Below the pieces are notes generated by a model. It searched no databases. It saw nothing but the letters and a program-made list of their open reading frames with translations, and was not told the DNA's origin. 64,000 nt of DNA from Aliarcobacter faecis. Its GTDB lineage: Bacteria; Campylobacterota; Campylobacteria; Campylobacterales; Arcobacteraceae. The DNA lies in contig NZ_CP053837.1 in the NCBI RefSeq assembly GCF_013201705.1, positions 682,001 through 746,000 on the forward strand, read 5' to 3'. The translations under genes were made by a program, and so were the position numbers. The stretch's first letter is position 1. Each line of letters starts with the position of its first letter. Shown piece after piece: positions 25,548-34,722 of this stretch.

Positions 25548-26948
25548 TTAATTTACTTTTTTTGTTTTTACATCTTCTACTAAAAGTTGAGCCATTTTTA
25601 AAGTATTTTGTGAAATAGAGGATACATTATATGCTTCAGCTGCGTTTTCTTGAGTTGTTTTATCAAGTAGATTTATAGCAATATTTATCTGTTCTATTCC
25701 TCTTAATTGTTCATTTGAAGCCATGCTTACATTTTGAATAATATTTATTGTTTCAGAGATTAGATTATTTAAATTTTGATAGCCTTTAATCATTTCATCA
25801 GATATCTTTTTACCTTCATTTGTTTTTGAAGTTGCATTTTCAACTAAATCTTTTATTTCATGAGCAGCTTGAGTACTTCTAGCTGCTAGATTTCGTACTT
25901 CACCAGCAACAACAGCAAAACCTTTTCCAGCTTCTCCAGCAGTTGCTGCTTCAACAGCAGCATTTAGACTTAAAATATTTGTTTGAAATGCAATTTGATC
26001 AATTATGCTTATAGCTTCATTTATAGCTGTAACCTTTAAATTTATCTCCTCCATAGAAGAGGCTGTTTTATTTGCTAGTTCTTCACCTATTGCTACAGAG
26101 CTTTTTACATCTTTACTTAAATTTGCCATTTTAGAAGCATTTTGAGTGTTGCTTTTTGTACTTCCTGTAATCTCCTCAAGTGCAGCAGCTGTTTGTTCAA
26201 GAGAACTGGCTTGTTCATTGGCTTTTGTTGCTAGATTATTTACACTTTGATTCATTTGAATTGAAGAGCTTTCTAAAAGTTTTCCATTTTCAAGATTTTG
26301 TTTTGTATTATTGTTTAATTCAGCACCCAACTGATTTAATCTTTGCATAGTTAAAAGCATTTTCCCTTTTAATTTTGGATTAATATCCATCTGTTTTCTA
26401 TAATCTTTATCTGCATAAAGTCCAACAATTTCAACTAAATCTTCCATATTCTTATTTGCTTTTTCTAACATGTTATTTACAATATTTTTAAGAGTAAAAA
26501 TCATAGGATTTGTAGTTGATGCATTGATTTTTGCTGTGTATATTCCTTGACTTATTTTATCAAGAGCAATTACTATTTCTCCTAATATATGCATATCATC
26601 TTTTCTTACCTTATCATATTTTGCTACATAATCATTTAATTCCCTTAAAATAAAGCCAATATCATCATTTTTTGAGTATTCGGCAATTCTGATATAGTTC
26701 GTTTTAAAGAATACAAAGTTCATTAAATCTCCTAAGTACTCTTTTATTCTATTTATCCCACCTACAATTCTTTGTATAAAGATATAAGTAATAAAGGCAA
26801 CTAATATTGCAAATACAATATTTACTATAACTATTGCCCAAATTGTATGTTCACTTAAAATAGCAACTGTACTAATAACTGCAAAACCTATTTGGCTAAG
26901 AAACATTAGTATATATAACCTATTTTTTGTTGATGTATGTAAAAACAT
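25548..26948 (-). CDS. cetA: CetA-like methyl-accepting chemotaxis protein
   Basis: 466 residues. Two membrane helices near 12-30 and 35-55 are separated by only a few residues, so there is no periplasmic sensor domain. The cytoplasmic part ends in the conserved hairpin region [20 protein letters not shown] and [18 protein letters not shown]. The layout matches CetA, which relies on the PAS protein CetB for input. cetB follows 9 bases downstream. Expected to signal through CheW/CheA. Confidence 0.88.
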   Translation of the reverse strand: MFLHTSTKNRLYILMFLSQIGFAVISTVAILSEHTIWAIVIVNIVFAILVAFITYIFIQRIVGGINRIKEYLGDLMNFVFFKTNYIRIAEYSKNDDIGFILRELNDYVAKYDKVRKDDMHILGEIVIALDKISQGIYTAKINASTTNPMIFTLKNIVNNMLEKANKNMEDLVEIVGLYADKDYRKQMDINPKLKGKMLLTMQRLNQLGAELNNNTKQNLENGKLLESSSIQMNQSVNNLATKANEQASSLEQTAAALEEITGSTKSNTQNASKMANLSKDVKSSVAIGEELANKTASSMEEINLKVTAINEAISIIDQIAFQTNILSLNAAVEAATAGEAGKGFAVVAGEVRNLAARSTQAAHEIKDLVENATSKTNEGKKISDEMIKGYQNLNNLISETINIIQNVSMASNEQLRGIEQINIAINLLDKTTQENAAEAYNVSSISQNTLKMAQLLVEDVKTKKVN

Positions 26949-26969
26949 TTTTTTCTCCTACTTATAAAT

Positions 26970-29055
26970 TTAAATTAAAAACTCAGGTTCATGCAAGAAA
27001 AATCCTTGTGAGTAATCTATTTGAAGTTCAGAAACCTTTTTTAGAACCTCTTCATTATGTACAAATTCAGCAACAGTTTTTATTTTTAAGACTTTTGCAA
27101 AGCTATTTATAGTTTTTACAGCTAGTTCTATATGTTTATCACTTGCTATATTTTTTATAAGTGAACCATCAATTTTAATAAAATCAACATCAAGTTTAAT
27201 AATATATTCAAAATTTGAATATCCTGTTCCAAAATCATCTATTGCAATTTTACACCCCAAATTCTTTGCTTCTTTAATAAAACTGGCAATTAAGTTAAAA
27301 TCATCTATTGCTTCACTTTCAACTATTTCAAAAGTTATTTGTGAAGCTGTATTTGTCTCTTTTATGTTTTCAAAAATAGTTTTTATAGTGTTTTTATCTT
27401 TTATATCTTCAATTGTAAGATTTATACTAAACTCTATATTTTTATTTTCAAAAAAGAAACAAGCTTTTTTTACTAATATTTTTGTTAAATCAAGATATAA
27501 ATTTGCCTTTTTAGAAGCTTCAAGAAAGAAAAATGGAGATAAAATTTTACCATTTTTTGTTTTTAATCTCATTAGAGTTTCATATTTTTCTTTATTTGTT
27601 TTATTATTTACAATTTTTTGACCATAAACTAAAATATTATTATTTTCTATAGCATCTCTTATTTCTTGAACTAACTCTTTATTTTTCTGAATTTTTTCAT
27701 ATTCATCCAAATGTTCTTCTAAAAATAGTATTTTTTTACGGTAATTTTTTGATAAATTTAGAGCAAATTCAACTGCTACTAGAGGTTTGTCAAAATTTTG
27801 TGTATTTACAACAGCCATATATATTTGTAGTAAAAACTCATCTTTTTCAACAACTATCTTTGTATTTTCAATCTCCTCTAAAATGTAGTTTAATACATTT
27901 GAAATAGAATCCATTAAACTATATTTTAAAACTAAAATAGCAAAAATATCATTTGAAAGTTTATAGTAGTTTAATCCATATATTTCAAACTTTTGTAAAA
28001 TTTTTGCAAATTCTTTTAAAATTAAATCACCAGTTTCATAACCATAAAATTCATTTATATCTTTAAACTTTGAGATATCTATTAAAACAAGATGTGCATT
28101 TTTTGTATCTTTTAAATCACTAATTAATTTTTGTCTATTTGGTAATTTTGTTAATTCATCAATATATTGCTCTTGAATGATTTTCTCTTTTTCATAAATT
28201 TGTGTTATATCGTGTCACAGCAATAAACTCTATGATTTCACCATTTTTATCAACAATTGGAACAATTGTAGTATCCACATAGTAAGGATTACCATCTTTT
28301 TTTCTATTTACTATTACACCTCTAAAAATCTCTTTATTTAATATAGTTGTCCAAAGATTTTTGAAAAAATCTTTTGGCATACTTTGGTGTCTTACTATGT
28401 TATGATTTTTACCTATAAGTTCCTCTTTGCTATAACCAGAAATCTCACAAAATTTATCATTTACAAAGGTTATTTTCCCTGATTTATTTGATTTTGAGAC
28501 AATTGAACTCTCATCTATTGCATTTTTATACTCATTTAGTAAGAATAGAGTATCTGCAAATTCCTCCTTATTTATATTTTGTTCTTTAAAAATATTTTCT
28601 ATTTCATTTAAATAAGCTTGTTTCATTTTTATTTGAGAGTTTTTCTTCTTTAACTCTTTTTCAAGTTTTCTTAGCTCATTTTTATTTAACCATTTTGCTA
28701 AAAAATACTCTTTACCATTAACATCTATTTTTTTAAGTAGAACTTCAGTGAATAAATCTTTACCAGTTATTGTTTTATATAACCAGTCAAATTTTATTTC
28801 ACCATTTTGTTTACAAGTTTCTAAATATTCTTTGAATTTTATATGAGATAGTACTCCATCAGGTTGATAAACAGGAATTATTTCAAAAGGATTTAAATCT
28901 TTAAAATCCTCAATAGATTTTAGTTCTAAAAAATTTGCAAGTTGATAGTTACAGGCAATAAATTCTTGATTATTAAAAACAATCATAGCATCTCTAGAAT
29001 TTAAAAAACTATATTTAAATATTTTTAAATCTTCAATTTGATAATTATCTTTCAT
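26970..29055 (-). pseudogene. PAS-PAS-GGDEF-EAL protein interrupted by a frameshift
   Basis: Two open pieces, 29055-28192 and about 28205-26970, join into one protein of about 695 codons if one base is removed near 28205-28217, where EFIAVT is followed by DITQIYEKEK in the new frame. Domains in order: two PAS (the second has IVRHQSMPKDFFKNLW), a GGDEF domain whose signature is SNDIF instead of GGDEF (YKLSNDIFAILV), then an EAL domain with ETLMR and IDDFGTGYSNFEY. The GGDEF part should not make cyclic-di-GMP; the EAL part keeps the main residues and may hydrolyse it. An internal ATG at 27914 could allow a shorter EAL product. It lies next to cetA. Confidence 0.75.
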
Positions 29056-29303
29056 AATTTATTTCTCACTTTCATATAAATAAAGTTAAAATAATATCAG
29101 AATAATATCAAAATAACAAAAAAATCTTTATAAATAATCCTAATTAATAGTAAAATTAAGTTTATTTTTATTGAAAAATGTCAATAAATAATTAAAATTT
29201 TTATGTTGGTTAAAATATATTTTAAAATTATGAAAATGGAAAAAATAATATTTTTATACCTTTTTAGATAGAATATAAACTTTATAGAAAAATTAGGAAA
29301 TTT

Positions 29304-29852
29304 ATGGAACAGTTTATTCAAGATTGGGGTTATATAGCTCTTTTTTTATACTCTTTTGGTGGTGGTTTTTTAGCTCTTGCTATTGCAGGAGCCTTTTCAT
29401 ATGCAGGTGATTTAAATATTTTTATAACTATTATAGTTGCTGCTACTTCAAACTTTATAGGTAGTCAATTTTTGTTCTATTTTGCAAAATATAATAAATC
29501 ATATATGGATGAAACGGTAAATAAACATAAAAGAAAAGTTGCAATGATAAAAGCTTTACTTAAAAAATATGGTTCTTTTATGATATTTATTCAAAAGTAT
29601 ATTTATGGAATTAAAACTTTAGTACCTTTAATTATGGGAATTTCAGCATATAATCCTTTTAAATTTATGATTTTAAATGCTATTGCTTCAATTTTATGGG
29701 CTATTGTTATTGGTTATCTTAGTTTTACAGCAGGAAAAATTCTTTTGAGTTTTGCTGATGATTTTAAGTATATAGGTATATTTACAGTTTTAATTGTATT
29801 AGGTATTTTAATTTATAGTTTTAAAGGTAAAAAAAAGGTGAAAAAACAGTGA
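29304..29852 (+). CDS. DedA/YqaA-family membrane protein
   Basis: 182 residues with about five hydrophobic segments and a central ATSNFIGSQFLFYFAKY stretch followed by KYGSFMIFIQKYIYGIKTL, the pattern of DedA (SNARE-associated) proteins, which handle membrane lipids or proton gradients in bacteria. The last residues are basic (KGKKKVKKQ). Its stop overlaps the dbpA start by four bases. Function by family only. Confidence 0.85.
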   Translation: MEQFIQDWGYIALFLYSFGGGFLALAIAGAFSYAGDLNIFITIIVAATSNFIGSQFLFYFAKYNKSYMDETVNKHKRKVAMIKALLKKYGSFMIFIQKYIYGIKTLVPLIMGISAYNPFKFMILNAIASILWAIVIGYLSFTAGKILLSFADDFKYIGIFTVLIVLGILIYSFKGKKKVKKQ

Positions 29853-31213
29853 AATTTTCTCAATTAAATATAAGTAAAGAGTTTATAAAAAATCTTGAAA
29901 ATCAAGGTTTTATAGATCTTACACCGATTCAGGAACTAAGTTTAAATAGTAGTTTAGAAGGAAAAGATTTAATTGCACGTGCCAAAACAGGAAGTGGAAA
30001 AACTGTTGCTTTTTCTCTGCCAATCGTTGAAAAATTAAGAGCCAAAGAGTTTAAAGTTCAAGCTCTACTTTTAGCTCCTACAAGAGAGTTAGCAAATCAA
30101 ATAGCTCAAAATTTAAGGTTATTATTTAGACATATTCATAATGTAAAGATTCTTACACTTTGTGGAGGAGTTCCTTTTAAACCTCAAGTTGTTTCGTTAA
30201 ATCATCAAGCTCATATTATTGTAGGAACACCAGGAAGAGTTTTAAAACATTTAGATGAAAAAAATTTAAATTTAGATTTTGTGGAAACTTTTGTACTTGA
30301 TGAAGCAGATAAAATGCTAGATATGGGATTTTTTGATGATATAGAGAAGGTTTCAAAGTTTTTACCAAAAAATAGACAAACTATGCTTTTTTCTGCAACA
30401 TATACAGAAGATATTAAACTTTTAGCTTCAAATATTTTAAATGACCCACTTTTTATTGAAGTTGAGAACGAAGAGAAAAATATTATAAAGCAAGATTTTT
30501 ATGCTTTAGAAGATAGCCAAAAAGCACAAAATATTAAAAAACTAATTAGAAGTTTTGAAGCTAAATCTACAATTATATTTTGTAATCAAAAAATTACTTG
30601 TGAAAAATTAGCAGATATCTTATTTGAAGATGGACTTGATGTTTTAACAATGCATAGTGATTTGGAACAAAAACAAAGAGATGAAACTTTGGTTCTATTT
30701 TCAAATCAAACTTATCCTATTTTAATTGCAAGTGATGTTGCAAGTCGTGGGCTTGATATTGATGATGTAGATTTGGTTATAAATTATGATTTAGCATTAA
30801 ATTCAAAAATTCATACTCATAGAATAGGAAGAACAGCAAGAGCAGGGAAAGGTGGAGTTTCTATATCTTTTTATACAAATAATGAACAAAATAGAGCTTT
30901 AGAGTTTAAAGAGATATTTAGCGATATTGAGTTTAAAGAGCTAAAAGATATTCGTGATAACCCAAATTTTGAGATAGATTTAGGTTTGAGAGCTATTTTT
31001 ATAAATGGTGGAAAAAAACATAAAATTAGAAAAGTAGATATTTTAGGAGCTTTAACTGCTGGAATTGGTTTACATAAAGATGATATTGGTAAAATAGATG
31101 TTCTTGATTTTTGTTCTTATGTAGCAGTAAATAAAGAGAAATTGGATACTATTTTAAATAAGTTAAATAAAACAAAAATTAAAGGTAAATATTATAATAT
31201 ATATGAGAAATAA
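29849..31213 (+). CDS. dbpA: DEAD-box RNA helicase DbpA
   Basis: 454 residues. Q motif (FIDLTPIQELSL), ARAKTGSGKT for ATP, DEAD in VLDEADKMLDMGF, SAT, and HRIGRTARAG. The C-terminal ~70 residues (GLRAIFINGGKKHKIRKVDI ...) are the DbpA RNA-binding domain, which directs the helicase to hairpin 92 of 23S rRNA during 50S assembly. It overlaps the DedA gene by four bases, so the pair is co-transcribed. Confidence 0.93.
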   Translation: MKFSQLNISKEFIKNLENQGFIDLTPIQELSLNSSLEGKDLIARAKTGSGKTVAFSLPIVEKLRAKEFKVQALLLAPTRELANQIAQNLRLLFRHIHNVKILTLCGGVPFKPQVVSLNHQAHIIVGTPGRVLKHLDEKNLNLDFVETFVLDEADKMLDMGFFDDIEKVSKFLPKNRQTMLFSATYTEDIKLLASNILNDPLFIEVENEEKNIIKQDFYALEDSQKAQNIKKLIRSFEAKSTIIFCNQKITCEKLADILFEDGLDVLTMHSDLEQKQRDETLVLFSNQTYPILIASDVASRGLDIDDVDLVINYDLALNSKIHTHRIGRTARAGKGGVSISFYTNNEQNRALEFKEIFSDIEFKELKDIRDNPNFEIDLGLRAIFINGGKKHKIRKVDILGALTAGIGLHKDDIGKIDVLDFCSYVAVNKEKLDTILNKLNKTKIKGKYYNIYEK

Positions 31214-31268
31214 TAATATTTTTAAAGAATTAACAGTATTATATCAAAAAAATAACTAAAGGAAGACT

Positions 31269-33395
31269 TTGTTTAAAAGTAAGCTCTTTTTAAAAATTTT
31301 ATCAATCTTTATTTTACCTGTATTAGCTATTTTAATTTATAGTTCTTATATACTTTATGAAAAAAATGAGACACTTAAACAAGCAATTATTTATAAAAAA
31401 ACAGCAAATTTAGTAAAAGCATCAAAAGATGTTTTCTTTGCCCTAGAAAAAGAGAAACATACAGTATTAGATTATTTAAAGCAGAGAAACAAAGATAAAT
31501 TAGAGGTCGCTTTTTCAGAAACTTCTTTAGCTTATAATGAAGTTTTAAAACTATTAAAAGAGCTAAAATTAGAGTTGAAATTTGAAAGTAAAGATATAAA
31601 TCTAAATTTAATTACATATATAAGAGATAGAGTAGATAAAAATGATTTAACAACAGAGCTTGTTATTGAAAATTACGATAGAACAAAAGAGATTTTCTTA
31701 TCTTCAATCTTTTCACCAAAACAATTTATCTACCTAAATAGTTCACGATTAAATATGGATAAGATTATTAAATTTTTAGGCGAAGATTCAAATCTAAATT
31801 ACACAAAAGATTTTTTAACAAGGGTTGTAGAACTGTTTGAAGCAGATTCAAATATCCAAGTAGAAAAAGTTTATAGTGATAGACTTTTTAGTTTTATTTT
31901 TTTAATTATTAGTGTGATTACTCTTTTTTCTATTTTATATGTTTTAAAAAATATTGTACATAAAGAGGAAGAGAGTTTTGTAAAAATTAAGAATTATAAA
32001 GATATATATAAAATTTTAAGTCAAGTAAATAAGTTTTTAATTAGAATCTATGATAAAAAAGATTTTTATATAAATATTTGTGAAATTTTAGCTCAAAATG
32101 AAAATCTTAAATTTGTATTTTTTTATGATGCTATTGAAAAAAATATAACAGCAAAGAATAGTGAGTTTAAAGATACAATAGTCTCTCAAGTGGATAAATA
32201 TAAAGATCTTTCTCATGAAAATTTAGTATCTAAAACAATAAAGTGGCAATCTAATATCATAATAAATAATTTTGAAAGAAAGAATTTATCAATATTTTAT
32301 GATGAAGCAAGAAAGCTTGATATTAAATCAATGGCAACTTTCCCTATAAGAGAGTTTGATAATGTTGTTGGAGCATTGATTATCTATTCAAAACAGAAGA
32401 ATTTCTTTGATAAAGAGATAGAGGGGCTTTTTGAAAAATTAGTAGGTGATATAAGCCATTGTTTAGAAAAGATTAAATTTGAGGAGCAAAGGGTTGCTCA
32501 AGATGATGAATTAAGATTATCTTCTTACTCTTTTGATGTGGCTGAACCTATGCTAATAACTGATATAAAAGGTAATATAGTAAGAGTAAATCAGGCATTT
32601 TGTTCTATTATGGGATATACAAAAGATGAGTTAATGGGAATAAATCCAAGGATTTTTAAAACTCCTCATCAAGATCATAAATTTATAGAAGATATGTGGA
32701 ATAATTTAAGAATTAATGGTTTTTGGAGTGGAGAGTTATATAATAAAAAAGCAAATGATGAGATAATTCCATTAAAAGGAACTATTACAGCTATAAAAGA
32801 TAAAAATGGAAAAACTACTCACTATTTAGGTCAATATTTTGATATAGGAAAGATAAAAGATAAAGAGAAAGTTTTAGAGTATCAAGCAACACATGATAAT
32901 TTAACAGGACTTCCAAATAGGCTTTTATTAACAGATAGAATAGAACAAGCTATTAGAAAAGTTACAAGGCATAAGATAATTGGAGGATTGATTTTTATAG
33001 ATTTGGATAATTTTAAAGTTATAAATGATACTTTAGGACATGATATAGGAGATGTTTTATTAATAAATGTTGCAAAGAAAATGAAAGAGAGTATTAGAGA
33101 AGAGGATACTGTTTCAAGAGTTGGTGGAGACGAGTTTGTAATTTTACTTGATAATTTAGGTTCTACAAAAGATGAAGCTCGAAGAAATATTAAATATTTA
33201 GCAACAAAAATAAAAAATGCTCTAAATAGTATAGAGTATATTGAAGGACATATAAATATTTCAACTCCAAGTATAGGAATAACTTTATTTAATGATGATA
33301 GTGTTAGTGTAAAAGATTTAATAAAACAAGCTGATACAGCTATGTATGAGGCTAAAAAACAAGGGAAAAACTCTATTGAGCTTTTCGAAGATTAA
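31269..33395 (+). CDS. Membrane GAF-PAS-GGDEF diguanylate cyclase
   Basis: 708 residues. Two membrane helices near 9-28 and 207-228 enclose a periplasmic sensor of ~180 residues. A GAF-like segment (about 250-395), a PAS domain near 420-540 (IVRVNQAFCSIMGYTKDEL) and a GGDEF domain follow, with RVGGDEFVILLDNLG intact and LTGLPNR upstream. An active cyclase is expected. The start codon is TTG with AAAGGAAGAC upstream. No EAL domain. It probably sets local cyclic-di-GMP in response to an external cue. Confidence 0.9.
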   Translation: MFKSKLFLKILSIFILPVLAILIYSSYILYEKNETLKQAIIYKKTANLVKASKDVFFALEKEKHTVLDYLKQRNKDKLEVAFSETSLAYNEVLKLLKELKLELKFESKDINLNLITYIRDRVDKNDLTTELVIENYDRTKEIFLSSIFSPKQFIYLNSSRLNMDKIIKFLGEDSNLNYTKDFLTRVVELFEADSNIQVEKVYSDRLFSFIFLIISVITLFSILYVLKNIVHKEEESFVKIKNYKDIYKILSQVNKFLIRIYDKKDFYINICEILAQNENLKFVFFYDAIEKNITAKNSEFKDTIVSQVDKYKDLSHENLVSKTIKWQSNIIINNFERKNLSIFYDEARKLDIKSMATFPIREFDNVVGALIIYSKQKNFFDKEIEGLFEKLVGDISHCLEKIKFEEQRVAQDDELRLSSYSFDVAEPMLITDIKGNIVRVNQAFCSIMGYTKDELMGINPRIFKTPHQDHKFIEDMWNNLRINGFWSGELYNKKANDEIIPLKGTITAIKDKNGKTTHYLGQYFDIGKIKDKEKVLEYQATHDNLTGLPNRLLLTDRIEQAIRKVTRHKIIGGLIFIDLDNFKVINDTLGHDIGDVLLINVAKKMKESIREEDTVSRVGGDEFVILLDNLGSTKDEARRNIKYLATKIKNALNSIEYIEGHINISTPSIGITLFNDDSVSVKDLIKQADTAMYEAKKQGKNSIELFED

Positions 33396-33399
33396 AAAA

Positions 33400-34038
33400 T
33401 TAGGGTGCTAATCTTTTAATCTGCCAAGAGTTATCTTCTTGAAGTTCATATAAAAATCTATCATGAAGTCTATCTTCTCCACCTTGCCAAAATTCAATTC
33501 TTATAGGTTTTATGATATATCCTCCCCAAAAAGATGGGAAAGGTATCTCTTTATTTAAGAATTTATTTTTCATTTCATTGAATTTTTGCTCTAATAGAGC
33601 TCTTGAACTTATAACCTCACTTTGTCTTGAAACCCAAGCTCCAAGTTGGCTACCTTTTGGACGACTTAAAAAATATTTTAAAGAGTCTGCTTTTGATATT
33701 TTTTCAACACTTCCTTCTATCTTTATTTGACGCTCCATTACGAGCCATGTAAAAAGAGCTGCAACATTTGGATTCTCATCTATTTGTTTTGCTTTCTTAC
33801 TATCGTAATTTGTGAAAAATACAAAACCTTTTTCACTGAAATATTTTAGTAAGACAGTTCTAACTGAAGGCATCATATTTAAACCAGTTGTTGCAAGGGT
33901 AAAGGCATTTGGTTCAGGAAGATTTTCTGTTATTGCATCATTAAACCAAAGTTCAAACTGTTTAAATGGGTTTTTATCTAAATCTTTTATATCAAAATCT
34001 TTAGTAGTATATTTTCCTCTAATATTTGTAATATCCAT
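33400..34038 (-). CDS. pdxH: Pyridoxamine 5'-phosphate oxidase PdxH
   Basis: 212 residues, full length. FMN-dependent oxidase that makes pyridoxal phosphate in the salvage and final steps. Motifs: PSVRTVLLKYFSEKGFVFFT, SRPKGSQLGAWVSRQSEVI and the C-terminal RIEFWQGGEDRLHDRF, the substrate and FMN site of PdxH. It converges with the diguanylate cyclase gene, with only four bases between stops, and follows the flavin reductase gene on the minus strand. Confidence 0.95.
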   Translation of the reverse strand: MDITNIRGKYTTKDFDIKDLDKNPFKQFELWFNDAITENLPEPNAFTLATTGLNMMPSVRTVLLKYFSEKGFVFFTNYDSKKAKQIDENPNVAALFTWLVMERQIKIEGSVEKISKADSLKYFLSRPKGSQLGAWVSRQSEVISSRALLEQKFNEMKNKFLNKEIPFPSFWGGYIIKPIRIEFWQGGEDRLHDRFLYELQEDNSWQIKRLAP

Positions 34039-34070
34039 GCTATCTCCTTTAAGGATTTAAAATATTTGTT

Positions 34071-34095
34071 CTCATAAGAGTTTTTCTCTTATGAG
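34071..34095 (-). terminator. Hairpin between the flavin reductase gene and pdxH
   Basis: CTCATAAGAG / CTCTTATGAG, a perfect 10-bp stem with a five-base loop that includes the reductase stop codon. On the minus strand it is followed by AACAAATATTTT, not a clean T-run, so it may be a partial terminator or an RNA-stability element. Confidence 0.5.
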
Positions 34096-34598
34096 TTTGA
34101 TAATTTTGCTAGTTTTATCAAAATTGTTTTTGCATTATCTTCATTTAATGATTTTTCGTAAGTTGTTAAAATCTCTCTTGCTAGAATATTTGCTCCTAAG
34201 TGTTGGAACATAATTCTCATGGCTTGAAGTCCTTTTTGTCCACCTCCACCACTATGAGTAGCTAGAGCTACATCTTTATCATTAAAAGCATCTCTCCAAT
34301 TTTTTGTTGCTCTTGAAGTCCAAGCCATTGCATTGTTTAACACAGGAGGCATAACACCATTATATTCAGGAGCAATTATAATAAAAGCTTTTAAATCCAT
34401 GATTTTTGTTGCTAAATCTAAAGCAGATTCTGGAATTCCATTTTTTTCTTCTTCATTTGTACTATAAAGTGGAAGATTATAATCAACCAAATTTATAAGA
34501 TCTGTTTCTATATTTAAATCTTTTGCTAATTCTTGAAATTTTAAACCTAGTTTTAAATTATTATTTGAACTTGAAACTATAATTCCTATTTTTGACAT
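34089..34598 (-). CDS. NADPH-dependent FMN reductase family protein
   Basis: 169 residues, a flavodoxin-like fold. The phosphate-binding loop is at IIVSSSNNNLKLGLKF, and PEYNGVMPPVLNNAMAWTSR is the flavin-binding signature of the NADPH-dependent FMN reductase/azoreductase family. Soluble and cytoplasmic. Its position just upstream of pdxH, an FMN enzyme, may be chance. Exact substrate (quinone, azo dye or chromate) cannot be told. Confidence 0.88.
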   Translation of the reverse strand: MSKIGIIVSSSNNNLKLGLKFQELAKDLNIETDLINLVDYNLPLYSTNEEEKNGIPESALDLATKIMDLKAFIIIAPEYNGVMPPVLNNAMAWTSRATKNWRDAFNDKDVALATHSGGGGQKGLQAMRIMFQHLGANILAREILTTYEKSLNEDNAKTILIKLAKLSNS

Positions 34599-34722
34599 AC
34601 TATTTTCCTTATAAAATTTTTAAAAAATGATTATAACCTATTAAGATAAATTAAATAATAAAGTAGGTTTTATAAAAAATAATATATAATGATAACTAAA
34701 TTATATACTTGGAAACATTGAA

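Noticed and set aside
33388-33415. AAGATTA ... TAATCTT pairing between the diguanylate cyclase and pdxH
   Set aside because: The stem is short with a long loop; not convincing as a terminator.
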